Shown: piece by piece, positions 33,120-41,719 of the stretch | How the letters are laid out: each line of letters begins with the position of its first letter | How positions within the stretch are numbered: the stretch's first letter is position 1 | NCBI GenBank assembly: GCA_023387985.1 | Contig: JAEWHC010000003.1 | Coordinates: forward strand, 26,117 to 90,116 | Length of the DNA stretch: 64,000 nt | DNA from: Bacteroidota bacterium | Lineage (GTDB): Bacteria; Bacteroidota; Bacteroidia; Chitinophagales; Chitinophagaceae | Direction: 5' to 3' | Program-made: the position numbers and the translations under genes | Notes under the pieces: generated by a model | The model's database searches: none | What the model was told of the DNA's origin: nothing | What the model saw: only the letters and a program-made list of their open reading frames with translations

Positions 33120-35564
33120 TTAATTTCGAATAGCCGCTTCTATGCTGGACTCCAGCTTCTGCATGATCTTTTGCATCATGCCATCTACTTCATTGTCGGT
33201 CAATGTTTTCTCCTTGTCTTCAAAGATAAAGTGAATGGCCCATGATTTTTTGTCATTGCCCAGTTTTTCACTTTCGAACACATCAAACAGTTCCATTCCG
33301 ATCAATTTGCTGATCCTGAGTTCACCCAGTGCTTTTTCAACCTGCTCAAAGCGGGTAGACCTGTTTACCGTCACAGACAAATCGCGTTCCACTTTAGGGA
33401 ACTTCACCAATTCTTTATAAGAGATCCGTTTGTAGGCTGCCAGTTGCAGCAATATATCCCAATAAAGGATGCCATACCATACCGGTTGTTTTATACCGAA
33501 TTGTTGAAGCCGGTGGTCAGGTACTTTTCCAATAATTCCGGTTTCTTTTCCATCCACAACAATGGACAGCCTTTCATGCCCTTCTTCTTTGGCGTTTTCA
33601 AACTGAACATCCGTCAAACCGGAAGCCGAAAGCAACATTTGAATGATGCCTTTCAGGAAATAAATATTTGCCGGTTTTTCCGTGGCATTCCAATGGGCAG
33701 TGGTTGTAGGTCCGCTAAGGTAAAGGGCAAGCTTCGGCTGTTCATGGTATTGGCCAACACCTGTGCTTGAAAATACTTTGCCAAATTCAAATAGCCGCAA
33801 ATTGTTGTTTTTACGGTTCAGGTTGAATTGGATGATCTCTAAACCCGATTCCAGCATGGAAGGTCGCAACATATTGAGTTCCGTACTCAGGTTGTTGAGC
33901 ATCAGGATGCTTTTGTCCAGTACTTCCGAGGAATAATAAGCTGAATTGGTAATGGAGTTTGTCATGAGCTCAAAGAAACCATTGGCAACAAGTGCATTGG
34001 AAATTTTGACCTGCAGCCGCTCTTCAAATGCGTGGCGGTCTGCACTCGGAACCATATTGACGCCGGCCGGGATTTCCACATTGTCATATCCATCAATCCG
34101 CATGATCTCTTCAATTACATCCGCCTGCAATTCTATATCCGGCTTGCTGTGCGGAGGTGAAACCCAGAGGTCATCCAAACCTTCTTTAATGATCTCAAAA
34201 CCAAGGCTTTCCAAGATACGCCTGGCTTTATCGGCATGATAATTTTTGCCGCTAAGCCTTTTGAGGTAATGAAATTTCAAACCGATTTGCGGCCGTTCTA
34301 TGGGATTGGGGTAAACATCGGTTTCTCCGCCAACCTGCTCACCTCCCGATTCCAGGATTAGGCTGACAGCCCGCTTCAGCACCTTGACGGTCTGACTGAT
34401 ATCAACGCCTTTTTCAAAACGGGCAGCTGCATCCGTCCTTAAGTTATGCCGGAAAGAAGTTTTACGTATAAAAGACGGATCAAACCAGGCACTTTCCAGG
34501 AAAATATTCTTCGTTGATGTAGTAACGCCTGTTCCCAATCCTCCAAAAACACCTCCGATGCACATAGGCGTGCCTTCACCATCGCAGATCATCAGATCTG
34601 ATTCAGCCAGTTTTCTTTCCTTGCCATCCAATGTAACAAAAGAGGTTCCCGCCGGCAAGGTTTGCACAATAACTTTTTGCCCGGTGATTTTATCGGCATC
34701 GAAAGCGTGTAAAGGCTGCCCGGTTTCATGGAGAATAAAATTGGTGATATCCACAATATTATTGATGGGCCGGAGGCCAATTGAAATGAGCCGGTTTTGG
34801 AGCCATTTCGGGCTTTCTTGTATTGCTACATTTTTCAGGTAGGCTCCGGCGTACCTGCGGCAGGCTTTAGCGTCGACTATGTCAACTGCAACGGGACATG
34901 GCTCTTTTACTTTGGTGGTTTTATTTGAAAACGGCGAAATGGGACGGATTTCTGAATTATACGCATTGGAAAACCAGGCACAAATATCTCGGGCAACGCC
35001 CAGGTGGCTCATCGCATCCATGCGGTTGGGGGTCAGCCCAATCTCGTATACCCAATCCTGGTAAACCGGAAAAATATCTGAAACCGGTGTTCCGGGAACG
35101 ACATCATCCGGTAAAACCATAATGCCGGAATGGTTTTCGCTCAATCCAATTTCATCCTCTGAACAAATCATTCCTTCGCTCTCCTCGCCGCGAATCTTTA
35201 CCTTCCGCATCATCATGGGCTCACTTTTCCGGGGATAAATGGTCACGCCTTCGGGAGCCACAATTACTTTTTGTCCTTTAGCTACATTGGTCGCACCACA
35301 AACAATCTTCAGCAAATTTAGTCCGCCAATATCCACTTTGGTCAGCGACAATTTATCGGCGTTGGGATGCCTTTCACAATCCACCACTTTTCCGGCAACC
35401 AGGCCTTCAAATCCTCCTTTAATGCTTTCAAATTTTTCCAGGCTCTCCACCTCCAAACCAATAGAGGTCATGATCTTTCCAAGTTTTTCAGGACTAACCC
35501 TATCTTCACGAATTGTGGATCCCACAGGCAGGTACGTACAAAGCCAGTTATATGAAATTGTCAT
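33120..35564 (-). CDS. pheT: Phenylalanyl-tRNA synthetase beta subunit
   Basis: 814 residues, full length. Domains in order: tRNA-binding OB fold (~40-155, with VAGKVVDCERHPNADKLSLT and ICGATNVAKGQKVIVAP), B3/4 editing domain (~215-400, RRYAGAYLKNVAIQESP and FDADKI), B5 (~410-475), the catalytic-like core (~480-700), and the C-terminal FDX-ACB anticodon domain (~720-814, KFPKVERDLSVTVN). It charges tRNA-Phe together with PheS, whose gene is not in this window. A TATCTTTG promoter element is at 35597-35604. Confidence 0.96.
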   Translation of the reverse strand: MTISYNWLCTYLPVGSTIREDRVSPEKLGKIMTSIGLEVESLEKFESIKGGFEGLVAGKVVDCERHPNADKLSLTKVDIGGLNLLKIVCGATNVAKGQKVIVAPEGVTIYPRKSEPMMMRKVKIRGEESEGMICSEDEIGLSENHSGIMVLPDDVVPGTPVSDIFPVYQDWVYEIGLTPNRMDAMSHLGVARDICAWFSNAYNSEIRPISPFSNKTTKVKEPCPVAVDIVDAKACRRYAGAYLKNVAIQESPKWLQNRLISIGLRPINNIVDITNFILHETGQPLHAFDADKITGQKVIVQTLPAGTSFVTLDGKERKLAESDLMICDGEGTPMCIGGVFGGLGTGVTTSTKNIFLESAWFDPSFIRKTSFRHNLRTDAAARFEKGVDISQTVKVLKRAVSLILESGGEQVGGETDVYPNPIERPQIGLKFHYLKRLSGKNYHADKARRILESLGFEIIKEGLDDLWVSPPHSKPDIELQADVIEEIMRIDGYDNVEIPAGVNMVPSADRHAFEERLQVKISNALVANGFFELMTNSITNSAYYSSEVLDKSILMLNNLSTELNMLRPSMLESGLEIIQFNLNRKNNNLRLFEFGKVFSSTGVGQYHEQPKLALYLSGPTTTAHWNATEKPANIYFLKGIIQMLLSASGLTDVQFENAKEEGHERLSIVVDGKETGIIGKVPDHRLQQFGIKQPVWYGILYWDILLQLAAYKRISYKELVKFPKVERDLSVTVNRSTRFEQVEKALGELRISKLIGMELFDVFESEKLGNDKKSWAIHFIFEDKEKTLTDNEVDGMMQKIMQKLESSIEAAIRN

Positions 35565-36261
35565 TTTGCTTTTGCTCTCTTTTCAAAAAATATCGCCAAA
35601 GATAAGAAAGCCCCTGATTGCAGTAAAGGACAGGTGAGCTTAACAAGCGTTTAATCTGAAAAAATTACTGAAAAACCACCATAACACCATGACCGTAAAA
35701 TAGCCCGAAAGCCCTGCAAACACCAAGGCGAATCGCCAAGATATTAGGCTTTTCATAAATGTATGAACCGTGATTTTAACCCCATGATTTATGCATAAAA
35801 CTGCATGCGGCAATAGCTATACGGGTTCAATTATCCAAGGAAAAACGCGAATTGCGGGATTTATATTTTTCAACAGCCTTTTGTGAAAAACTATGTGTGA
35901 AACCATTATTCATTTGCGTGAAACGGTATTAAATGTGGCCAACCGTGGGAAAACATGGGTATAACATTGAAAAGATGTGCACTATGCCTTAATAATTATT
36001 TGATCGATTTTACTTTTTTATTGGGTTTAAATGCCGTTATCTTCGAATGCGAAATCACAAAAAGAATATATAAAACGAGGAACAACAACGCCGGATAGAA
36101 AACCAAAATCTCACCTTATTTTCTGAGGCAGTTTTAAATCCCCTTTTACCGCAGGCGACAATGATTTCGCTGGTACAGTTACGGTACCGGCTGGCAGGTT
36201 TCGCTTCGCTCAAAAAAAGACAACACATTAAAAAGATCAAACATCGTATCAGCCTTGACTC
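35565..36261. other. Longest gene-free stretch (697 bases), pheT/dnaB divergent region
   Basis: Apart from the pheT promoter element, I find no open frame with protein character. A candidate -7 element TATCTTCG lies at 36038-36045, upstream of dnaB but with a long leader of over 200 bases. Short palindromes occur (GGCGAATCGCC near 35731; TTATGCATAA near 35792). No tRNA-like fold or terminator is visible. Unusually long for this gene-dense segment, so it may hold an unannotated RNA. Confidence 0.4.
35597..35604 (-). promoter_or_regulatory. pheT -7 promoter element
   Basis: TATCTTTG on the minus strand, matching TAnnTTTG, with a predicted leader of about 27 bases. Confidence 0.5.
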
Positions 36262-37866
36262 ATGGATTTAAGCAATTTATCGAATATCAACCCAGACAAA
36301 AGTTTTAGTTCCGAACGCAAAAGACGACTGAAGGGCAGCCCGGATCTGACCGCCGGGGCAAACCTGGCGTTGGGCAGGAAACCGCCCCAGGCCGTTGAAT
36401 TGGAAGAAGCGGTGTTGGGTGCCATCATGCTTGAGAAAAGCGCCTTTGATATAGCGAGTGAACTGATTAATGCCGATGTCTTTTATGACCACCGCCATCA
36501 GCGCATTTATGCAGCCATGATTTCGCTGCAGCAAAAAAGGGTACCCATTGACATCCTTACCGTAACGGAAGAATTGCGAAAACGCGAGGAACTTGATATG
36601 GTTGACGGGCCATACAAAATTGCCCGCCTTACCAGTATGGTAGTGAGCAGTGCCCATATTGAAGACCATTGCAAGATCCTGGTGCAAAAATTCATTCAAC
36701 GGCAACTGATCCGCATCAGTGGCGAGATCATCACCGATGCTTTTGAAGACAGCACCGATGGCTTTGATCTGCTCGATGTGGCGGAAGGCAAATTTTTCGA
36801 GATCTCCAACGCCTTCCAGAAACGCAATTTTGAAGAAATCAATTCGGTACTGAAAGAAACCATGGACCGTATCGCCATCCTCCGGCAGAAGAAAGAAGAT
36901 ATCTCCGGGGTGCCAAGCGGTTTCCGCGATCTTGACCGCATTACTTTTGGTTTTCAGCCAACCGACCTGATCATATTAGCCGCCCGGCCTTCGGTAGGTA
37001 AGACGGCATTTGCTCTCAACTTGGCCAGGCACGCTGCCTTGCATGCGGGAAAACCGGTGCCGGTAGGTTTCTTTAGCCTGGAGATGAGCAACAGCCAGCT
37101 GGTGCAGCGTATTTTGAGTGCGGAAAGCGGTGTGCCTATGCAAAAAATTGCCCGTGGCCACCTGGAAGATCATGAAATGCAGGAGCTTTTCAAAAAAGGA
37201 ATTGAACCCTTGAGCACCGCACCCATATATCTTGATGATACCGGGGCACTCAATATTTTTGAGCTTCGTGCAAAAGCCCGCCGCATGGTAAACAAATACA
37301 ATGTAGGCATGATCATCATCGACTATCTGCAATTGATGAGCGGAACCGGGGATAAACGGAACATGAACCGTGAGCAGGAGATCAGCACCATCAGCCGTTC
37401 GCTGAAAAGCCTCGCCAAAGAACTCAATATCCCCATTCTGGCACTGAGCCAGTTGAGCCGTGCTGTGGAAAGCAGGAAAGACGCAAACAAAATTCCTCAA
37501 CTGAGCGATCTGCGGGAATCGGGCGCCATTGAACAGGATGCCGATATGGTCATGTTTATCTACCGCCCTGATTACAATGGCCTAACCCAGGACGAACATG
37601 GAGAAAACCTGAAAGATCTCACAGTCATTAAAATCGCCAAACACCGGAATGGCGAACTTGGCGAAATCAACCTGAAAAGCCTGCTGCACATTCAGCGTTT
37701 CGCGGATGCTTCGGAGGGACCGGGAATGAATTTCAGAAGGATAACCAACCATGACGAAGAGGCCGCACCGGAAACAGACGCCAAGTTTGAAGTACGACCC
37801 AGTAAAATGAATAATGATTTCGACGGAAATTTTGATGATTATGCAGGAGAAGAAAGACCCTTCTAA
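36262..37866 (+). CDS. dnaB: Replicative DNA helicase DnaB
   Basis: 534 residues, of which the last ~50 are an acidic linker-like tail. The N-terminal domain (~40-150) has QAVELEEAVLGAIMLEKSAF and FYDHRHQRIYAAMISL. The RecA-like domain has Walker A RPSVGKTAFALN, FFSLEMSNSQLVQRILS, Walker B MIIIDYLQLMSG, and SDLRESGAIEQDADMVMFIY with KHRNGELG. No intein. It unwinds DNA at the replication fork. Start ATG 36262 (MDLSNLSNINPD). A bidirectional terminator follows. Confidence 0.96.
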   Translation: MDLSNLSNINPDKSFSSERKRRLKGSPDLTAGANLALGRKPPQAVELEEAVLGAIMLEKSAFDIASELINADVFYDHRHQRIYAAMISLQQKRVPIDILTVTEELRKREELDMVDGPYKIARLTSMVVSSAHIEDHCKILVQKFIQRQLIRISGEIITDAFEDSTDGFDLLDVAEGKFFEISNAFQKRNFEEINSVLKETMDRIAILRQKKEDISGVPSGFRDLDRITFGFQPTDLIILAARPSVGKTAFALNLARHAALHAGKPVPVGFFSLEMSNSQLVQRILSAESGVPMQKIARGHLEDHEMQELFKKGIEPLSTAPIYLDDTGALNIFELRAKARRMVNKYNVGMIIIDYLQLMSGTGDKRNMNREQEISTISRSLKSLAKELNIPILALSQLSRAVESRKDANKIPQLSDLRESGAIEQDADMVMFIYRPDYNGLTQDEHGENLKDLTVIKIAKHRNGELGEINLKSLLHIQRFADASEGPGMNFRRITNHDEEAAPETDAKFEVRPSKMNNDFDGNFDDYAGEERPF

Positions 37867-37890
37867 CTGAAGAAATTTCCAAATAAAATA

Positions 37891-37917
37891 AACCCCTGAC
37901 CTTCATTTTCAGGGGTT
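37891..37917. terminator. Bidirectional terminator between dnaB and pcrA
   Basis: AACCCCTGA (37891-37899) with TCAGGGGTT (37909-37917), perfect 9 bp. A/T-rich flanks on both sides serve the convergent genes (TTATTTTATTT on the minus strand). Confidence 0.75.
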
Positions 37918-37941
37918 AATTCTTGCGGATAAAGGGAATGG

Positions 37942-40356
37942 TTATTGCTCCACGATCATGAGCTTGGCATAATTCAGCATGATCTTTTTAGGGCCGCCCT
38001 GATCAAATTCTATGGTGGCAATGGGATTGTGTTGTTTGCCCTCAAGCTTTACCACAGTACCAAAACCAAATTTCTGATGCTCAACCCGGTTTCCTTCTTC
38101 CAGCTCACTGACATCACTTGGAGCAAAATTTTCCGAAGGAACATGGTGAAAATTGTCAGCTTTTTTAACCGGGTTGATGTAGGCAGGCTGAGGCGGTGAT
38201 TGCTGCGTGTAGCCCGGAGTTTGCTGCCTTGCCCCACCAAATGGACTACTGTGCAGCCGGTTGAACGCGGACTCCTGTCCAAAACTGCCGGTATTTCTTC
38301 CGCCTCCGCCGCTTCGGGTATGATCAGCAAACTGCACAGGTACTTCATCCAGAAAACGGCTCGGATCATTGGCCGAGGGCTTGCCGAATTTATAACGACT
38401 TTGGGCATAGGTGAGCCAAAGCTTCTGCTTGGCACGTGTTACCGCCACGTAAAACAACCTTCGCTCTTCTTCGAGTTCTTCACGGGTATTGATGCTCATG
38501 GCATTTGGAAATAATCCTTCCTCCATACCCCCTACAAAAACACAGGGAAATTCCAGGCCTTTCGCAGCATGAATGGTCATAAGTTTTAACACATCGGCAT
38601 CCGGGTTTTTATCCTTGTCCATATCCGTCAGTAAGGTAATCTGTTGCAGAAATTCGCCAAGACCCGCCGCGTTTTTCCCGGTAATTTCTCCGGCATTGCC
38701 TGTTACCCATTCGGGCAGTTCCTCTTCATCCAGCATCACGCCATCTTCATCAATTTGTGCAAGGTTGGCTTTTTCATCCACCCATTCCTTAATGGAATTC
38801 AGCAATTCCTGGATATTTTCATAACGGGCAACACCTTCCGTAGTCTTATCATTAAACAACTCTTTTACCATGCTGGTATGTTTGCCCACCTGTACCGCAA
38901 CTTCATAGGCATTGTGTTTTTCCAGCATGCTCTGAAAAAACCGGATCATCTGTACAAACTGGTTGATGGATTCCAGGCTGCCGCCTTTAACGCCTGCAAC
39001 GGGCGCCTTGTGCAATGCTTCCCAAAACGTGAGGTTCTTTTCATTGGCCATGGTCAGCAGTTTTTCCTGCGTGCCTTTGCCAATGCCCCTGATGGGATAA
39101 TTGATGATTCGCTTCAGCGCCTCTTCATCCGCGGGGTTTACCGTCACACGCAGGTAAGCGATCATATCTTTGATCTCCTTACGCTGGTAAAAGCTGATGC
39201 CTCCATAAATCACGTATGGAATGCTCATGCGGCGCAGGCTTTCCTCAAAACTGCGGCTTTGCGCATTCGTCCGGTAAAGAATGGCGAAATCCCTGTGATG
39301 AAAATGGTAGCGCAGCATATTTTCTTTCACCGCATCCGCTACAAACCGCCCTTCATCCCCATCGGTCAGCACCCGCACAATCTTTACTTTATCCCCCGAT
39401 TCGGCTTCGGTCCAGAGTTTTTTAGGCAATTGATTCTGGTTGTTCTTGATCACTTCGTTGGCAATGTTCAGGATGTTGCTGCTGCTGCGGTAATTGCGCT
39501 CAAGCTTTACAATGGTCACATCGCCATAATCTTTTTGAAACTGCAGAATATTTTCAATGGTTGCTCCGCGAAAACTGTAGATACTTTGTGCGTCATCTCC
39601 CACCACACAAATGTTTTCATGTGCCGCTGCAAGCATTTTCGTAATGGCATATTGGGTGTGGTTGGTATCCTGGTACTCATCCACCAATACGTATTTAAAT
39701 TTGTGCTGGTATTTGTGCAGAATCTCCGGAAAATCCCGTAGCAGCTTGTACATATTTACCAGGAGATCATCAAAATCCATGGCGCCGTTCTTGAAACAAC
39801 GCTCACAATACTTGGTAAAGAGCAGTGCCAGGCTTGGCCTTTTGCGTAAAATATCTTCCTGCTGAATGTGTTTATCCTCCGCGTATTCTTCAGGGCTGAT
39901 CAACGCATTTTTTGCAGCGCTAATCCGGTTGTGAACAACATTGGCTTTATAGATTTTGTCATCGAGGTTCAGTTCCTGCACGATAGCGCGGATTACGCTT
40001 CGGCTGTCGTCGGTATCATAAATGGTAAAATTATTCGGGTAGCCCAACAGGTAGCCTTCCGCCCTCAGTATGCGGGCGAATACACTGTGAAATGTACCGA
40101 TATAAAGGTTGCGGCTTTCCTGGTTCCCCAGTAGTTTATTGATCCGGTCTTTCATTTCGGCGGCCGCTTTATTGGTAAATGTCAAGGCCAGTATATTGAA
40201 TGCATCCACGCCATAATGCCCCATCAGGTAAGCAATACGTGTGGTCAGCACCTTGGTTTTGCCACTGCCCGCTCCGGCTACAATCATCAGTGGCCCGTCT
40301 TTATGCATCACGGCCACCCGCTGCTCCTCATTTAATCCTTCCAGTAGTTTATGCAT
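37942..40356 (-). CDS. pcrA: UvrD/PcrA-type DNA helicase
   Basis: 804 residues of superfamily 1A. Motifs: LNEEQRVAVMHKDGPLMIVA, Walker A AGAGSGKT, ILALTFTNKAAAEMKDRI, Walker B VLVDEYQDTNHTQY, GDDAQSIYSFRGA, LERNYRSS, and TIHAAKGLEFPCVFV with FYVAVTRAKQKLWLTYA. A C-terminal VEHQKFGFGTVVKLEG module is typical of PcrA, which contacts RNA polymerase. 3'-5' helicase for nucleotide excision repair and conflict resolution. The gene stands alone; convergent with dnaB. Confidence 0.93.
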   Translation of the reverse strand: MHKLLEGLNEEQRVAVMHKDGPLMIVAGAGSGKTKVLTTRIAYLMGHYGVDAFNILALTFTNKAAAEMKDRINKLLGNQESRNLYIGTFHSVFARILRAEGYLLGYPNNFTIYDTDDSRSVIRAIVQELNLDDKIYKANVVHNRISAAKNALISPEEYAEDKHIQQEDILRKRPSLALLFTKYCERCFKNGAMDFDDLLVNMYKLLRDFPEILHKYQHKFKYVLVDEYQDTNHTQYAITKMLAAAHENICVVGDDAQSIYSFRGATIENILQFQKDYGDVTIVKLERNYRSSSNILNIANEVIKNNQNQLPKKLWTEAESGDKVKIVRVLTDGDEGRFVADAVKENMLRYHFHHRDFAILYRTNAQSRSFEESLRRMSIPYVIYGGISFYQRKEIKDMIAYLRVTVNPADEEALKRIINYPIRGIGKGTQEKLLTMANEKNLTFWEALHKAPVAGVKGGSLESINQFVQMIRFFQSMLEKHNAYEVAVQVGKHTSMVKELFNDKTTEGVARYENIQELLNSIKEWVDEKANLAQIDEDGVMLDEEELPEWVTGNAGEITGKNAAGLGEFLQQITLLTDMDKDKNPDADVLKLMTIHAAKGLEFPCVFVGGMEEGLFPNAMSINTREELEEERRLFYVAVTRAKQKLWLTYAQSRYKFGKPSANDPSRFLDEVPVQFADHTRSGGGGRNTGSFGQESAFNRLHSSPFGGARQQTPGYTQQSPPQPAYINPVKKADNFHHVPSENFAPSDVSELEEGNRVEHQKFGFGTVVKLEGKQHNPIATIEFDQGGPKKIMLNYAKLMIVEQ

Positions 40357-40588
40357 AGGGGTGCAAGTTAAGTTGAAAGGCGGAAAGGTAGAACGAGTTG
40401 GCAGGGTTGTAGCGCTTGCTTTCCTTTGGTTGCAGGAAGAAAAAAATGAATTACATCTCCACCAACCGTATATAACAGGCGATAATATACCGGAAATGGG
40501 TCAACTTTTAAGAATTTGTGAATCAAACTGAAAATAGTTGAGGAATGTTATCTTTACGACCATTCAAACGTGTTCAAGTTGATTTCTA

Positions 40589-41713
40589 ATGATATTGATC
40601 GTTGATGATTCCCCGGAAAACATTATTTCTCTGAAAAAAGTGCTGGAGAAAAATGATTTTGAGGTAGATACCGCACTTTCAGGTGAAGAAGCCCTGAAAA
40701 AGATATTGAAAACATCCTACGTACTCATCATACTGGATGTGCAGATGCCTGGTATGGATGGTTTTGAAGTGGCGGAAGCGGTACGGGGCTTTAGTAAGGC
40801 CAGGGAAACGGCCATTATTTTTTTGACAGCTGCCAGGGCCGATGTGGCACTCATTACCCGCGGCTATTCTACGGGAGCCCTGGATTATATCAACAAACCG
40901 GTGGACATCAATATCCTGCTGCTGAAGGTCAAAACCTTCTACCGCATTTATGACCAAAGCCGTCAGCTGAAAGAAATTCAGGGAAAACTGCTAGAGGAAA
41001 TCGAGTTCAGAAAAGAAGCCGAACGCAAGAAAGATGAATTCATCAGTATTGCCAGCCACGAGCTAAAAACACCGATGACCAGTGTAAAAGGCTACCTTCA
41101 ACTGCTGGAACGCAGCCTCGACAAAAGCGACATCGCGGTTATCCGGTCCCGGTTACACAAAGTACAGAATCAGGTGGAAAAGCTCAACCTGCTGATCGCG
41201 GACCTGCTGGATATTTCCAAGATCGAAAGTGGGAAATTGAAACTCAACAAAAAATACTTCGCCTTCGACACCTTGCTATCCCATGTTATTGAGATCATGC
41301 AGCAATCCAATCCGCAAATTGAACTGGTAAAAACCGGGGAAGCCATTGAACGCGTTTACGGTGATGAAATGCGTATTGAGCAGGTAATTGTCAATTTCAT
41401 CAGTAATGCCATAAAATACGCCCCCGATGAAAAGGAGATCCACATTTCCTCGGTGTTGAAAGATTCCCGGCTGTATGTATCAGTCCGTGATTTTGGCGAA
41501 GGACTTTCGGATGCGCATCAGGAACAAGTCTTCAATAAGTTTTACCGTGTAGAGGAAACCTCCACCCGTTTCCAGGGTCTGGGCATCGGCCTCTATATCT
41601 GCAAAGAAATCATTGACCGGCACGAGGGACAGATTGGCGTGAACAGTACGCCAGGTATGGGTGCTGAATTTTATTTTTACCTCCCTTTAATTTCCGGGGA
41701 AGCAAAATCTTGA
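40589..41713 (+). CDS. Response regulator-histidine kinase (REC-HisKA-HATPase)
   Basis: 374 residues, soluble. REC domain ~1-120 with the phosphoacceptor D50 (IILDVQMPGMDGF), acidic pair DD in IVDDSP and K103 (INKPVD). HisKA with H157 (SIASHELKTP), DHp helices to ~225, and HATPase ~260-372 with FISNAIKYAP (N box), VRDFGEGL (G1) and GLGIGLYICKEI (G2). Input-less REC-kinase that could be switched by phosphorylation of its own receiver. First gene of the six-gene signalling operon; 6 bases before the large hybrid kinase. Confidence 0.9.
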   Translation: MILIVDDSPENIISLKKVLEKNDFEVDTALSGEEALKKILKTSYVLIILDVQMPGMDGFEVAEAVRGFSKARETAIIFLTAARADVALITRGYSTGALDYINKPVDINILLLKVKTFYRIYDQSRQLKEIQGKLLEEIEFRKEAERKKDEFISIASHELKTPMTSVKGYLQLLERSLDKSDIAVIRSRLHKVQNQVEKLNLLIADLLDISKIESGKLKLNKKYFAFDTLLSHVIEIMQQSNPQIELVKTGEAIERVYGDEMRIEQVIVNFISNAIKYAPDEKEIHISSVLKDSRLYVSVRDFGEGLSDAHQEQVFNKFYRVEETSTRFQGLGIGLYICKEIIDRHEGQIGVNSTPGMGAEFYFYLPLISGEAKS

Positions 41714-41719
41714 TCAACT

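Noticed and set aside
38644..39741. 365-codon plus-strand open frame opposite pcrA
   Set aside because: It mirrors the helicase coding frame; no family motif, and pcrA motifs account for the whole region.
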